Assembly: GCF_026239655.1 (NCBI RefSeq)
Contig: NZ_JAPIVO010000002.1
Span: 744,001-808,000, forward strand
Direction of reading: 5' to 3'
Source of the DNA: Pedobacter sp. MR2016-24
GTDB lineage: Bacteria; Bacteroidota; Bacteroidia; Sphingobacteriales; Sphingobacteriaceae
Length of the DNA: 64,000 nt
Below, piece after piece: positions 43,920 through 52,927 of the stretch (positions within the stretch are counted from its first letter, which is position 1; each line of letters starts with the position of its first letter). A program made the position numbers and the translations under genes. The notes below the pieces were generated by a model. The model had not been told where the DNA came from. It did no database searches and saw nothing but the letters and a program-made list of their open reading frames with translations.

Positions 43920-44924
43920 ATGAAGAAACATCATACTGCCGGAGCCCCAACGCCCTGGCAAAGACTCGTACGTATACTTTACTACGAGCGTTCTACCATC
44001 AATTATATTTACGTCTACGCGATGCTGATTGGCTTGATTGGCCTTACCCTGCCATTGGGTACAAGTGCAGTTTTCAACTTGCTGTCTAATGGGGCGATGT
44101 ACAGCTCTACCTACATTCTTATTGCTGTTATTTTAATTGGTATCGTGATCGGCGGACTGCTGCTGATCGGCCAGCTTACCCTGGTGGAGGTTATTGAGCA
44201 GAAGATATTTGCTAAAGCGGCACTTGAATTTGCCTTCCGTTTACCGCGGATAAAAAAGCAGGCACTGGAAGGTGAGAACCCCTCAGAACTTGTTAACCGC
44301 TTTTTTGATATCTTAACCATACAAAAGGGACTAACGAAATTACTTGTAGATATTGTAGCTGCTGCGGTGCTGATCTTTTTCAGCGTTATCCTGTTATCCT
44401 TCTATCACCCGGTATTTATGGCCTTTGGCATTTTTGTCCTGCTGGTAATTGTATTGGTTGTGGTCTTGTATTACAGGCGTGGGGTGCAAACCAGTATTGA
44501 AGAATCGGAATATAAATATGAAGTGGTGGCCTACCTGGAGGAAGTAGCTGGTGATCTTGATGCCTACCGGCATAATGCGGCTAAGTGTCAGGAAGTCATT
44601 ACCCGCACAGATGAAATAACTGCTAATTACATTCAGGCAAGAAATGATCATTTTAGCATCCTTAAAAGGTTTTTTGTGAGTGCCGTAGCCATGCGGACCA
44701 TATTGATGGGTTCCCTGCTTTTATTGGGTTCCTATTTTGTTGTAGAGCGTGAAATGACATTCGGACAGTTTGTAGCCGCGGAAGTGATTATTGTTCAGAT
44801 CAGTTATGCAATAGAAAAACTGATGACCAATTTAAATACAGTTTTCGATATGGTAACTGGTAGTGAAAAGCTTGCCGTAGTAACCGATCTGGAAATAGAG
44901 GAAGGAGATACGATACATGGCTAA
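43920..44924 (+). CDS. ABC exporter membrane domain lacking an ATPase domain
   Basis: 334 residues: five to six membrane helices (INYIYVYAMLIGLIGLTLPL; YILIAVILIGIVIGGLLLIG; VAAAVLIFFSVILLSFYHPV; FGIFVLLVIVLVVVLYY; AMRTILMGSLLLLGSYFVV) in the layout of a type-I ABC exporter. The coupling-region segment ENPSELVNRFFDILTIQKGL is present. The protein ends GSEKLAVVTDLEIEEGDTIH, exactly where the ATP-binding domain of a half-transporter would start: no Walker A or LSGGQ is found. It overlaps the HlyD gene by 8 bases. How it is energised is open. Confidence 0.88.
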   Translation: MKKHHTAGAPTPWQRLVRILYYERSTINYIYVYAMLIGLIGLTLPLGTSAVFNLLSNGAMYSSTYILIAVILIGIVIGGLLLIGQLTLVEVIEQKIFAKAALEFAFRLPRIKKQALEGENPSELVNRFFDILTIQKGLTKLLVDIVAAAVLIFFSVILLSFYHPVFMAFGIFVLLVIVLVVVLYYRRGVQTSIEESEYKYEVVAYLEEVAGDLDAYRHNAAKCQEVITRTDEITANYIQARNDHFSILKRFFVSAVAMRTILMGSLLLLGSYFVVEREMTFGQFVAAEVIIVQISYAIEKLMTNLNTVFDMVTGSEKLAVVTDLEIEEGDTIHG

Positions 44925-46278
44925 GATGAGTAAGAATCTAACCCAGATCAAAAACTGGGAAGAACTGTCTGTTCAGACCAACAGTAAAATTCTAAAGGCA
45001 AAAGGCCCCAGAGTATTAGGAAAGGTGATGCTGATTTTGCTTTTTCTTTTTATAGTATTGCTGCTGCTGCCCTGGAGGCAAACGATACCAGGGCGTGGTA
45101 CTGTCACTGCCTTAAGACCTGAAGACAGGCCTCAGACTGTACAAAATCAAATTGGTGGTCGTATTGAACACTGGGCCGTGCGCGAAGGGCAGGAAGTAGA
45201 AAAAGGGGATACTATTCTGGTGATATCAGAAACGAGTCAGTCTTATTTTGATCCGGAGTTACCCGCACGTTTAAATGAGCAGCTCGATGCAAAACGCGGC
45301 AGTGAAACTGCGGCATCCAAAAAAATGGACGCCACAAATTTGCAGATCAGGGCTTTGAGCGATGGGTTGCGTTATCAGCTCAGTGCTGCAGAGAATAAAG
45401 TAAGACAGGCACAAAACTACGTTCGGATTGACAGTGCAGACTTGCTTGCGGTTCAGCAGTTTTACGAAACTACCAAAGTACGTCTGGAGCGTTATGAAGC
45501 TGGTTATAAAAATGGGCTCTTCTCCTTAACCGATATTGAAACGCGCAGACTAAAATTGCAGGAAGACAGGGCAAAAGTAATCAGTCAGCAAAACAAACTG
45601 AGTAATTCCGCTCAGAACCTGCTTAACTCTAGTATAGAACTGGACAATATCAGGGCTAAATATCAGGAGTCGCTCGCCAAAGCACAGTCAGATATGAGTT
45701 CAGCAGTTTCGAGCAGGGCCAGTGCACAGGGCGATATTGCCAAGCTAAGGAATGATATTTCAAACATTAATATCAGGCGCGGTCTGTACATTGTCAGGGC
45801 ACCGCAAAGCGGATACGTGGTAAAAACACTCAAAGCCGGTATAGGCGAGAATATCAAAGAAGGGGAGTCGGTAGCAACCTTACAACCTAAATCGCCATTA
45901 GTTGCCGCCGAGTTATATGTGAGTGCTATGGATGTGCCGTTGATATTGGATACCAGTGATGTCCGCCTCCAATTTGAAGGCTGGCCTTCCGTACAGTTTT
46001 CGGGCTGGCCATCTGTTGCTGTCGGTACTTTTGCAGGAAAGATTTCGGCAATCGACCGTATTAGCAGTACCGGAGGTAAGTATAGATTACTGATCAGACA
46101 AACTAGTCCGGTTCCAACAAAAGACGAACCCTGGCCGCCACAACTAAGACAAGGTTCAGGCGTATATGGCCGTATTATTCTGAGGTCAGTACCATTATGG
46201 TACGAAATCTGGCGTCAGCTTAACGGTTTCCCGCCAAGTCTGGAAAAAGAGCCAACCAGTAGTAAAGAGAAAAGTTAA
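44917..46278 (+). CDS. HlyD-family periplasmic adaptor
   Basis: 453 residues: short cytosolic tail, one membrane helix (VMLILLFLFIVLLLLPW), barrel-sandwich/lipoyl half (GRIEHWAVREGQEVEKGDTI), long alpha-hairpin coiled coil (about 110-290), second lipoyl half (NIRRGLYIVRAPQSGYVVKT), and beta-barrel region (QFEGWPSVQFSGWPSVAVG). It connects the inner-membrane transporter with the TolC duct. The 8-base overlap with the preceding ABC gene implies coupled translation. Used as a type-I secretion or macrolide-exporter type adaptor. Confidence 0.92.
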   Translation: MAKMSKNLTQIKNWEELSVQTNSKILKAKGPRVLGKVMLILLFLFIVLLLLPWRQTIPGRGTVTALRPEDRPQTVQNQIGGRIEHWAVREGQEVEKGDTILVISETSQSYFDPELPARLNEQLDAKRGSETAASKKMDATNLQIRALSDGLRYQLSAAENKVRQAQNYVRIDSADLLAVQQFYETTKVRLERYEAGYKNGLFSLTDIETRRLKLQEDRAKVISQQNKLSNSAQNLLNSSIELDNIRAKYQESLAKAQSDMSSAVSSRASAQGDIAKLRNDISNINIRRGLYIVRAPQSGYVVKTLKAGIGENIKEGESVATLQPKSPLVAAELYVSAMDVPLILDTSDVRLQFEGWPSVQFSGWPSVAVGTFAGKISAIDRISSTGGKYRLLIRQTSPVPTKDEPWPPQLRQGSGVYGRIILRSVPLWYEIWRQLNGFPPSLEKEPTSSKEKS

Positions 46279-46294
46279 CGATGGAGGTGATGAG

Positions 46295-47743
46295 ATGAAT
46301 AGATATTTCAGGAGATTTCCTGCCACATGCATACTGATATTGCTGCTCCTGATCACAGCCGGGAGCTTTGCACAAACCAAACCTGTAAACGATACATCGA
46401 GCGTATTTGCGCTTGAAGATCTGCAGGTATTAGTTTTCAGGTACCATCCTATAGTAAAACAGGCAGCTTTGCTCAGCGAATCTGCCCGGGCAAATGTATT
46501 GCAGTCGCTCGGCTATTTTGATCCAGCCCTGAAAGCCGGTTTTAACCGCAAATTATTCGGTGACACAGAATATTACAATAACTGGAACAGTGAACTTAAA
46601 ATTCCGCTATGGCTTGCCGGTGCAGATTTAAAAGTTGGATATGACCGTAGTGTAGGTACTTATACCAACCCGCAAACGCGTACATCACCTGAAGGTCTGT
46701 CTGGCGTCGGTTTGAGTATCCCCCTGGGACAGGGCTTGCTTATTGATGCCCGTCGCAGTACCTTAAGGCAGTCGAAAATAATGGTACAGTACGCTGAAGC
46801 CGAACAGTTAAAACAAATTAACAATGCCTGGTATGCTGTTGTTAAAGATTACTGGAACTGGTATTATGCTTACAGACAGTTTGCTTTGGTTAATGAAGGC
46901 GTAGAACTTGCCGAACGCAGATTTAAAGCTTTAAGCAGGCAAACGGCAATTGGTGATAAACCTACTATTGATTCTGTGGAAGCTTATATTACCGTACAGG
47001 AGCGTATCATTCAGAAAGAAAAAACGAAGATAGAATTGCAAAACGCGCGATTGATATTATCTAATCACCTGTGGAGTGAGCAAGGTACCCCGCTGGAGTT
47101 GCCCTTAAATGCGGCACCTCAGCATATAGATGAAAATATAACTAAGCCAGGGCAATCCGTATTGGATACCTTAATGGGCCAGGCTGCGAACCAGCATCCT
47201 GAACTGCTCAAATTACAAATTAAAAGTGGTCAGCTGGCTATTGAAAGGAGTTACCGCCAGGAGATGCTGAAGCCCAAACTGAATGTTAGCGGTACTTTAA
47301 TATCCAACAGGACAAGCTTTAGCGGTAATGTGCCTGACTATTACGATTTTAACTGGAGTAATTATAAGCTTGGTGTTGAGTTTGCATTTCCCCTTTTTTT
47401 ACGTGCAGAGCGTGGAAAACTGCGCGAAGTAAAGATCAAACAGAGAGAGCTGGATTACGACCTGCAGCAAACCGGGCGTGAGATCAGGAATAACATTCTT
47501 GCCTCTTATAACGATCTTTCTGCCTATTCTTCACAACTTGATGTGCAGGTGCAAAGTATCCGCAATCAGCAGACCTTATTGAAGGGGGAAACTCAGAAAT
47601 TTGATTTGGGAGAAAGCACATTGTTTTTGATCAATAGTCGCGAGTCAAAACTGATAGACATGAAAATCAAACGCGAAAGTATGATCTCCGGATATCAAAA
47701 AACACTGGCCGAACTGTATTATAAAGCCGGTACACGACAATAG
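46295..47743 (+). CDS. TolC-family outer-membrane efflux protein
   Basis: 482 residues with signal peptide (CILILLLLITAGSFAQ). Two long repeat units of helical hairpin typical of TolC: LQVLVFRYHPIVKQAALLSE, then DPALKAGFNRKLFG (strand region), and NVSGTLISNRTSFSGN and LRAERGKLREVKIKQRELDY in the second half. Forms the outer-membrane channel of a tripartite export system with the preceding HlyD and ABC genes, 16 bases downstream of the adaptor. The hairpin at 47758 follows its stop. Confidence 0.91.
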   Translation: MNRYFRRFPATCILILLLLITAGSFAQTKPVNDTSSVFALEDLQVLVFRYHPIVKQAALLSESARANVLQSLGYFDPALKAGFNRKLFGDTEYYNNWNSELKIPLWLAGADLKVGYDRSVGTYTNPQTRTSPEGLSGVGLSIPLGQGLLIDARRSTLRQSKIMVQYAEAEQLKQINNAWYAVVKDYWNWYYAYRQFALVNEGVELAERRFKALSRQTAIGDKPTIDSVEAYITVQERIIQKEKTKIELQNARLILSNHLWSEQGTPLELPLNAAPQHIDENITKPGQSVLDTLMGQAANQHPELLKLQIKSGQLAIERSYRQEMLKPKLNVSGTLISNRTSFSGNVPDYYDFNWSNYKLGVEFAFPLFLRAERGKLREVKIKQRELDYDLQQTGREIRNNILASYNDLSAYSSQLDVQVQSIRNQQTLLKGETQKFDLGESTLFLINSRESKLIDMKIKRESMISGYQKTLAELYYKAGTRQ

Positions 47744-47757
47744 TCAACCTAAGCTCG

Positions 47758-47791
47758 CAGGCCCCCGGGTTCATACCAATCCGGAGGCCTG
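47758..47791 (+). terminator. Hairpin after the exporter operon
   Basis: CAGGCCCCCGG (47758-47768) pairs with CCGGAGGCCTG (47781-47791), one mismatch, 12-base loop. It is 15 bases after the TolC stop. No T run follows, so it may terminate weakly or protect the 3' end. Confidence 0.6.
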
Positions 47792-47946
47792 TATGCAGAG
47801 CGTATTTAAGATTACTATTTATAGGGTTGTTCTTTGTAAGATAGTTAAGATTGGACGGAAGTGAAATTCGAATATTTTTTTAGTTTTGTGTCCAAACAAA
47901 AAACATGTTTTAAGGGTTTCTGAACTAATACCTGTATTATTAAATA

Positions 47947-48330
47947 ATGAATAAACGAATATGTGTTCTTGAGGACACCACAGAGATCTTTGAGATCATA
48001 AAAATTGTGCTCGAAGAGGAAGAATATGAGGTTTTTGGTTTTGAGACTGTATCAGCTTTCAAGGCAAATGTAAACCTCCTCTCTCCGGATCTTTTTTTAC
48101 TGGATGTAATGCTTCCTGATGGTAATGGAATTGATGTTTGCAGAGCGCTAAAATCTGCTGAAGACACTAAACATATCCCGGTGGTAGTGATGACTGCAAA
48201 TTCGAAAATCGCTACGATGAAAGAAGACTGTACCGCGGAAGATTTTATAGCCAAACCATTTGATATTGATCACCTGGCTGCTATAGTTAACCGATTGATC
48301 AATCGCAATCAATTGCAACCTGCTTTGTAG
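47947..48330 (+). CDS. Single-domain response regulator
   Basis: 127 residues, one receiver domain only: acidic pocket with ICVLEDTTEIFEII, phospho-acceptor Asp in FLLDVMLPDG, and the switch Lys in FIAKPFD. No output domain, so it would act by protein-protein contact or pass phosphate. It is encoded after the hybrid kinase and exporter operon, from which it is separated by a hairpin and about 200 bases, so a link to the kinase is a guess. Confidence 0.9.
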   Translation: MNKRICVLEDTTEIFEIIKIVLEEEEYEVFGFETVSAFKANVNLLSPDLFLLDVMLPDGNGIDVCRALKSAEDTKHIPVVVMTANSKIATMKEDCTAEDFIAKPFDIDHLAAIVNRLINRNQLQPAL

Positions 48331-48402
48331 ATAAGTTCAGTAAGCATCAGTGAGGATGGATCATAAATTTTTCCTGATTTATAGCGGGTTACAAAGCAAA
48401 CG

Positions 48403-48642
48403 TTATTCTATAAACAGTATGTAAGGTTCTATGTCCAGATGCCGGGCTATAAGGCCTATCATTGTAATATTTGTATCTACCTTACCTAATTCATAATTGG
48501 AAAGTTGCTTGGCATCCATTTCTATCATTGTGGCGAAAGCAGCGATAGTGAAACCTTTTAGTTTTCGGTACTTACGGATATTGTGGCCCACCAGCTTAAT
48601 TAAAGCTTCATCTCTTCTATACCGTTTTCCTGAGTCCTCCAT
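48403..48642 (-). CDS. XRE-family helix-turn-helix regulator
   Basis: 79 residues, one HTH domain (about 17-75): LVGHNIRKYRKLKGFTIAAF, then MIEMDAKQLSNYELGKVDTN, with the usual helix 3 recognition segment and a short C-terminus. A small DNA-binding protein of the type that controls an adjacent operon or is part of a small mobile module. It faces the response regulator gene. No clear toxin or restriction partner adjoins it. Confidence 0.86.
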   Translation of the reverse strand: MEDSGKRYRRDEALIKLVGHNIRKYRKLKGFTIAAFATMIEMDAKQLSNYELGKVDTNITMIGLIARHLDIEPYILFIE

Positions 48643-48742
48643 TTTCGGACACTAAAGAAGATATTATTTGTTCTAATAAAAATGGTTGAAGAGCCATATT
48701 TTTGATAATTTTATTATTTTTGTGGAGCCACATATAAACATT

Positions 48743-49108
48743 ATGAAACAGGTTCAAGAAATAAAGGAGTATGTCAAAAAACATGCGGACGACTTTGCCT
48801 CCATGATCATGTATTTTTTGCACGATGACGATTATGACGAATATAATGAGCGTCTCGCTGACCACCGTACAGATACCTTATGCTGGGTAGGGCAGAAGGA
48901 TGATTTGTTGGCTCAGATCGCAAAATCCGGTATAGAGCACGCTGTAGAACAGGCAGTGCAAAAATTCAGGCAGGATCATGAAAAGGTGATCGTGGAAATG
49001 CTGGATTTAAAAAGCGATCAGACTATTCCCCATGCAATTGCAATGATTGAGCAATATATCAGGGATACTTATGTGAGGTATCATACAGATGAAGCCAGGC
49101 CCCAATAG
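48743..49108 (+). CDS. Hypothetical acidic protein
   Basis: 121 residues from ATG 48743; a longer frame from 48686 is not needed. Soluble and helical, His- and Asp-rich (KKHADDFASMIMYFLHDDDY, then HDEKVIVEMLDLKSDQTIPH-like segment). Not recognised. It starts 20 bases after a -7-like TATTTTTG (48715-48722) that lacks a well-placed -33. A hairpin just after the stop separates it from the convergent SDR gene. Confidence 0.55.
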   Translation: MKQVQEIKEYVKKHADDFASMIMYFLHDDDYDEYNERLADHRTDTLCWVGQKDDLLAQIAKSGIEHAVEQAVQKFRQDHEKVIVEMLDLKSDQTIPHAIAMIEQYIRDTYVRYHTDEARPQ

Positions 49109-49121
49109 TGCCTGGCTGATT
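49093..49121. terminator. Terminator hairpin between convergent genes
   Basis: AGCCAGGC (49093-49100) and GCCTGGCT (49110-49117), a perfect 8-bp stem with a 9-base loop. It contains the stop codon of the plus-strand gene and precedes the end of the minus-strand SDR gene, serving both directions. Confidence 0.65.
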
Positions 49122-49126
49122 TATCG

Positions 49127-49918
49127 CTAAACGTTTCCGTAAGCGTTGGATTGACCTCCATCAATGGCAATCACCTGACCGTTTACGTAACTGCAGTCTT
49201 CACTTAGCAGGAATACAACCAATTTACCTACTTCTTCAGGTCTTCCCAATCTTTTTGTAGGATTTGCTTTTGCATATTCATCTTCGGCCGCCTGAGGATC
49301 GGATGGATTGACTTGTTTGAAAGCTTCTGCAACCATTGGCGTTAAGATGGCTCCCGGAGCTATAGCATTAGATAAAATGCCAAACCTTCCATACTCCAGT
49401 GCAGTAGTTTTAGTGATACCTGAAACAGCGTGTTTAGTAGCAACGTATGGTGTCTGGTTCATTACACCTCTGATTCCTCCTACTGAGGCAACGTTTACAA
49501 TTCTTCCATATTCCTGTTTTTGCATAACGGGAATAATATACTTCAGCCCATAATACACACCCATCAGGTTAATATCTACAACCTTTTTAAATACGTCCAG
49601 GTCGTAATCCACTAAAGGAGCCTGTCTGCCCTCAATACCCGCATTGTTGTAAAACCCATCAATCCGCCCAAAGGTGTTTACAGTTTCCTCCACGTACTTT
49701 TTTACGGCTTCCTCATCAGATACATCCGCAACAGCAGTCAGGATTTGGGTTCCGGGATATTTTGATTCAATTTCTTTCTTCGCCGCTTCCAGGGATTCAG
49801 CATTAAAATCAACCAGAGATAATAAAGCCCCATTTTTCGCGGCTTCTAATGCACTTGCCAATCCCAGACCCATTGCTGCGCCAGTGATGACGATCACTTT
49901 ATTTTTTAACTTTTCCAT
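49127..49918 (-). CDS. Short-chain dehydrogenase/reductase (SDR)
   Basis: 263 residues. Rossmann cofactor loop TGAAMGLG, NNAG motif in GFYNNAGIEG, catalytic Ser/Tyr/Lys in VASVGG and YVATK, and C-terminal AIDGGQ. NAD(P)-dependent oxidation or reduction of an alcohol/carbonyl; substrate unknown. An AraC gene (50064) lies upstream on the same strand, 145 bases away, and may control it. A CCGGATT/AATCCGG hairpin at 49933-49959 is in the leader. Confidence 0.92.
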   Translation of the reverse strand: MEKLKNKVIVITGAAMGLGLASALEAAKNGALLSLVDFNAESLEAAKKEIESKYPGTQILTAVADVSDEEAVKKYVEETVNTFGRIDGFYNNAGIEGRQAPLVDYDLDVFKKVVDINLMGVYYGLKYIIPVMQKQEYGRIVNVASVGGIRGVMNQTPYVATKHAVSGITKTTALEYGRFGILSNAIAPGAILTPMVAEAFKQVNPSDPQAAEDEYAKANPTKRLGRPEEVGKLVVFLLSEDCSYVNGQVIAIDGGQSNAYGNV

Positions 49919-49932
49919 TTTTTTTTATTTAC

Positions 49933-49959
49933 CCGGATTTGCGAAAGGCGCGAATCCGG
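49933..49959 (-). other. Leader hairpin before the SDR gene
   Basis: CCGGATT (49933-49939) and AATCCGG (49953-49959) flank a 13-base GC-rich loop that can extend the stem partly. It lies 15 bases upstream of the SDR start on the minus strand. Function not known: it may end the AraC transcript or affect SDR translation. Confidence 0.4.
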
Positions 49960-50063
49960 AATTGATATTCCAAGAACAATTTAGTGGGTTTAAAGTTGGA
50001 CAATAGGAGGCGCTAAGCTTAGCACATAACTGCTTTTTATTAGCACAAATTGAACATATGCTT

Positions 50064-50900
50064 TTATAACTCATCCGGATCAAGGAAATTTTTCCGAAAC
50101 TGTTCAGGCGTGGTACCGCTATGTTTCCGGAAAAATCGTGAAAAATAGGATTGGTCTGAAAATCCGAGCTGGTGGGCAATTTCCTTAACAGAAAGGGTGC
50201 CCATATAGAGCGCCCTTTTACTTTCCAGCAATAAAAGCTGTTGACAAAGCTGACTGACACTGACCGCTAAAATCTCCTTTAAAATCTCATTGGTTCTTTT
50301 GGGCGTCAAGCCAATTTGATCAGCATAAAACGAAACCGGTTGATGTTCCCTGAAATGCTGCTCGATCAAAGATAATAGCTTCATAATCCGCGTATCGTTA
50401 CTGTAAATCATAGGGGAGCGTTGTTTTGCGAAACGCCGGAGCACCAACAGAAATGCACTAGTGTATTTGATCAGCAAACTAATCTCTGCATCGCCCTGAA
50501 ATTCCGCTATGATCAGTGAAAACAGGTTCTCCAGATAAGGTATCATCTCGGCCGGTATACTGATCCCTTCATTTTCGAAAGGGAGAAAAAGCTGTTTGAG
50601 TTGTGCTTCTTCAAGAGCATGAAAAAAATCATCAGAGAAAACAATGATCCTTGCGTTAGGCAGTACCTGTGATGGGATAGAATGAACCTGATTCTTTGCT
50701 AAAAGATATACGACGTTTTTTTTGATCGGAAAGGGCTCGAAATCTATATAATGGATATCCTGATCTTGAGTAAACCAGATAATGGCATAGAAATCGATCC
50801 GGTGATTGATGAAATGTTCACCAAATGCAATTTGCTCATCCACTGCTAAGAACTGTGTTTCAGGGAGGATGTGCAGCGGAAGGGAATTCTTTTTGTTCAT
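50064..50900 (-). CDS. AraC-family transcriptional regulator
   Basis: 278 residues: an N-terminal cupin-like effector domain (FYAIIWFTQDQDIHYIDFEP) and a C-terminal double HTH (ADQIGLTPKRTNEILKEILA; VKEIAHQLGFSDQSYFSRFF and RKHSGTTPEQFRKNF). It lies between the RibD-like gene upstream and the SDR gene downstream, all on the minus strand, and could control the SDR gene. Effector unknown. Confidence 0.9.
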   Translation of the reverse strand: MNKKNSLPLHILPETQFLAVDEQIAFGEHFINHRIDFYAIIWFTQDQDIHYIDFEPFPIKKNVVYLLAKNQVHSIPSQVLPNARIIVFSDDFFHALEEAQLKQLFLPFENEGISIPAEMIPYLENLFSLIIAEFQGDAEISLLIKYTSAFLLVLRRFAKQRSPMIYSNDTRIMKLLSLIEQHFREHQPVSFYADQIGLTPKRTNEILKEILAVSVSQLCQQLLLLESKRALYMGTLSVKEIAHQLGFSDQSYFSRFFRKHSGTTPEQFRKNFLDPDEL

Positions 50901-50956
50901 CAGGAAATATGCAGATCAAAGATCTCCTAAAGATAATGCAAAACAGCTTGGGTTTA

Positions 50957-51664
50957 TCAATAATCAAACTTGTAAGTCAGCCACAGCACATCATCTTCTA
51001 TCCGTTTTACATTCTCCAGTTTCATCAATGTTGCTCCCTTTTTCTTTACGCTCGCCTCTATCTCAAAAAGTGTTGCCGTTTCAATTGTTCCATCTGCAAT
51101 GGGGAGGAGCAATTGGTGGAGTTCATCTATCAGTTCTTCATTAAGAAAACTTCCATTGATATGACTGCCGCCTTCAAGCATGAGTTGTTCAATACCAAAA
51201 AGAGAACGTAATTTTCTGAGTGCTGTCTTTAAACTGATATCTTTTTTACCCGCAAAAATATAGGACAGGCCTATATCGCGAAGATGTGCTAAGTAAGCAT
51301 CAGGTACATCCTCTGTCAATATAGTAATCACATGATCACCTTGCATGGTTGATTCTTTCCATCCCAGTTTGGCCTTCCCATCTATAACAATTGCAAAGGA
51401 ATCACTTTGATGTTCCGCTACAAAGTCGCTGCGATCCAACGTCTGATGACCCTTTTTAAGTATAGGTTTAGTAAAATCTGTAAAATCCTTTTCCATGGTG
51501 GTACGGCCAACTATCCAGGCCTTAATGCCAAGCTCTTCATGTGCTTCTTCGAATTTATTTCTAAGTATCTTCATTTTTGGGCTGTTTCCCCATTTTTCTC
51601 CTAATATTTTGCCGTCTACCGAAGTCATCATCAGGCACATTACATATGGGCGGTCATTGTTCAT
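50957..51664 (-). CDS. RibD C-terminal-domain / dihydrofolate-reductase-like protein
   Basis: 235 residues of the RibD-C/DHFR fold: MTSVDGKILGEKWGN, then NADPH-loop region AWIVGRTTMEKD, then GIEQLMLEGGSHINGSFLNE with the GGS motif, then the final strand TYKFDY. Such lone domains are usually annotated as dihydrofolate reductase family proteins with unknown substrate, not true FolA. It lies 33 bases downstream of the DUF4385 gene. Confidence 0.9.
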   Translation of the reverse strand: MNNDRPYVMCLMMTSVDGKILGEKWGNSPKMKILRNKFEEAHEELGIKAWIVGRTTMEKDFTDFTKPILKKGHQTLDRSDFVAEHQSDSFAIVIDGKAKLGWKESTMQGDHVITILTEDVPDAYLAHLRDIGLSYIFAGKKDISLKTALRKLRSLFGIEQLMLEGGSHINGSFLNEELIDELHQLLLPIADGTIETATLFEIEASVKKKGATLMKLENVKRIEDDVLWLTYKFDY

Positions 51665-51697
51665 TATCTTCTATTTTAGGTTTATTGTTATTGTATC

Positions 51698-52186
51698 TCA
51701 TCCCAGTCTTTCCTTCCAGTCTGCTTTCATCTCCTGGTAATCAGGATCAGCCTCCGCTTTTTTCCAGCTCACGTAAAAAATTGCTGCGGCTTCTGCTTTT
51801 TCCGGTTCACCGGTTCCGCGCTCCATTTGCGCATAACCATTATTCTTATCGTATTTTTTACCACCTTTATAATTTGCATAACGCCTGGCCCGCGTATAAC
51901 CCATTTGCAAAAATTTTCTGGCCATGTCTGCACCTACAAAATCTTTGTTGTTTACATATGCTGTAAAAAGGTCGAATATTACCCTGCTACTCTCACTTGC
52001 AATTTCCGGATTTTTGAATCGCCAGTACCGGCCAATCTCAGATTTGTATGGTTCACAGATCAACACACCCTGTTCTCCTTTACCTACGCGGTAAGCCAGG
52101 GGCTGCTTCCTGTAGTTTATATCCGGTTTCCATGGATAACTCTCTTTATCAAAATTAAGGTAAGAAGGTTCACGCTTTTTAGCCAT
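51698..52186 (-). CDS. DUF4385-family protein
   Basis: 162 residues from ATG 52186 (an upstream TTG five codons earlier is unlikely). Motifs MAKKREPSYLNFDKESYPWK and GVLICEPYKSEIGRYWRFKN are typical of DUF4385, whose function is not established. Basic, with the YTRARRYANYKGGKKYDKNN stretch, which suggests nucleic-acid contact. Probably co-transcribed with the RibD-like gene. Confidence 0.8.
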   Translation of the reverse strand: MAKKREPSYLNFDKESYPWKPDINYRKQPLAYRVGKGEQGVLICEPYKSEIGRYWRFKNPEIASESSRVIFDLFTAYVNNKDFVGADMARKFLQMGYTRARRYANYKGGKKYDKNNGYAQMERGTGEPEKAEAAAIFYVSWKKAEADPDYQEMKADWKERLG

Positions 52187-52304
52187 AGAAATAACACGCA
52201 ATTGAATTTAATAGCAGAACAGCTTAGTAAAGGATTTGTTCATATCCGGCTGCAGAAATTAAAATCCTGTACCATGTTGATCCGAATCATTGTTACCTGT
52301 CATT

Positions 52305-52320
52305 TTTACCAAATGATAAA
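52305..52320. promoter_or_regulatory. Crp-family palindrome, copy 1 (upstream of the regulator)
   Basis: TTTACCAAATGATAAA, one base off the perfect palindrome TTTACCA-AA-TGGTAAA. It ends 33 bases before the start of the Crp/Fnr gene, suggesting autoregulation. Confidence 0.55.
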
Positions 52321-52353
52321 TGTATTTAAAATTGCTTTGTCTAATTTGCTCCT

Positions 52354-52920
52354 ATGAAAGCGTTCACGGCATATAGCTTACAATTTGGCAATCTCAACAA
52401 GCAACAGACAGACCTTATTGAGAAGAAAGGAACAGAAATTAACCTGAAAAAAGATGCTTATTTTTCTGAAGCAGGAATCATCCCAAGGCAGTTAGGCTTT
52501 ATCGTGGAAGGGATTATACGAGGTTGTTATTACAATAACAAAGGCGATGAAATCACCAGATGTTTTGTGGGTGAAGACAGCCTGGTGGTCGACTATATCA
52601 ATTTTGAAGCAAACACTGCTTCATCAGAATATTTACAGGCCTGCACCGATTGCAAACTCATCGTATTTTCAAAAGCTGATTGGGAGGACCTTTCTCATAC
52701 CATTGTTGGCTGGGACAATATGAAAAATAAGATGGTTCAAAAGTGTATGTATCAAAAGTCAAGAAAGGGCCCTGTGATTTCACAAGATGCCACTACGCGT
52801 TACCATGAGTTTATGGAAAATTATCCATCGTTGACTAACCGTATTCCACTGGCTTACATCGCGTCTTATTTAGGGATTACGCAACAATCGCTTAGTAGAA
52901 TCAGAAAAAATATTCGCTAG
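52354..52920 (+). CDS. Crp/Fnr-family transcriptional regulator
   Basis: 188 residues: N-terminal cyclic-nucleotide-binding-like barrel (about 20-115, LKKDAYFSEAGIIPRQLGFI) and HTH at the end (LAYIASYLGITQQSLSRIRK). No conserved cAMP pocket pattern is obvious. Its own upstream region and that of the next gene each contain a copy of the same 16-base palindrome, so it probably regulates itself and the SDR. Confidence 0.9.
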   Translation: MKAFTAYSLQFGNLNKQQTDLIEKKGTEINLKKDAYFSEAGIIPRQLGFIVEGIIRGCYYNNKGDEITRCFVGEDSLVVDYINFEANTASSEYLQACTDCKLIVFSKADWEDLSHTIVGWDNMKNKMVQKCMYQKSRKGPVISQDATTRYHEFMENYPSLTNRIPLAYIASYLGITQQSLSRIRKNIR

Positions 52921-52927
52921 ATCCGTT

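Noticed and set aside
50825-51211. Plus-strand frames of 112-128 codons opposite the AraC and RibD-like genes
   Set aside because: They lie opposite well-supported minus-strand genes and have no family features.
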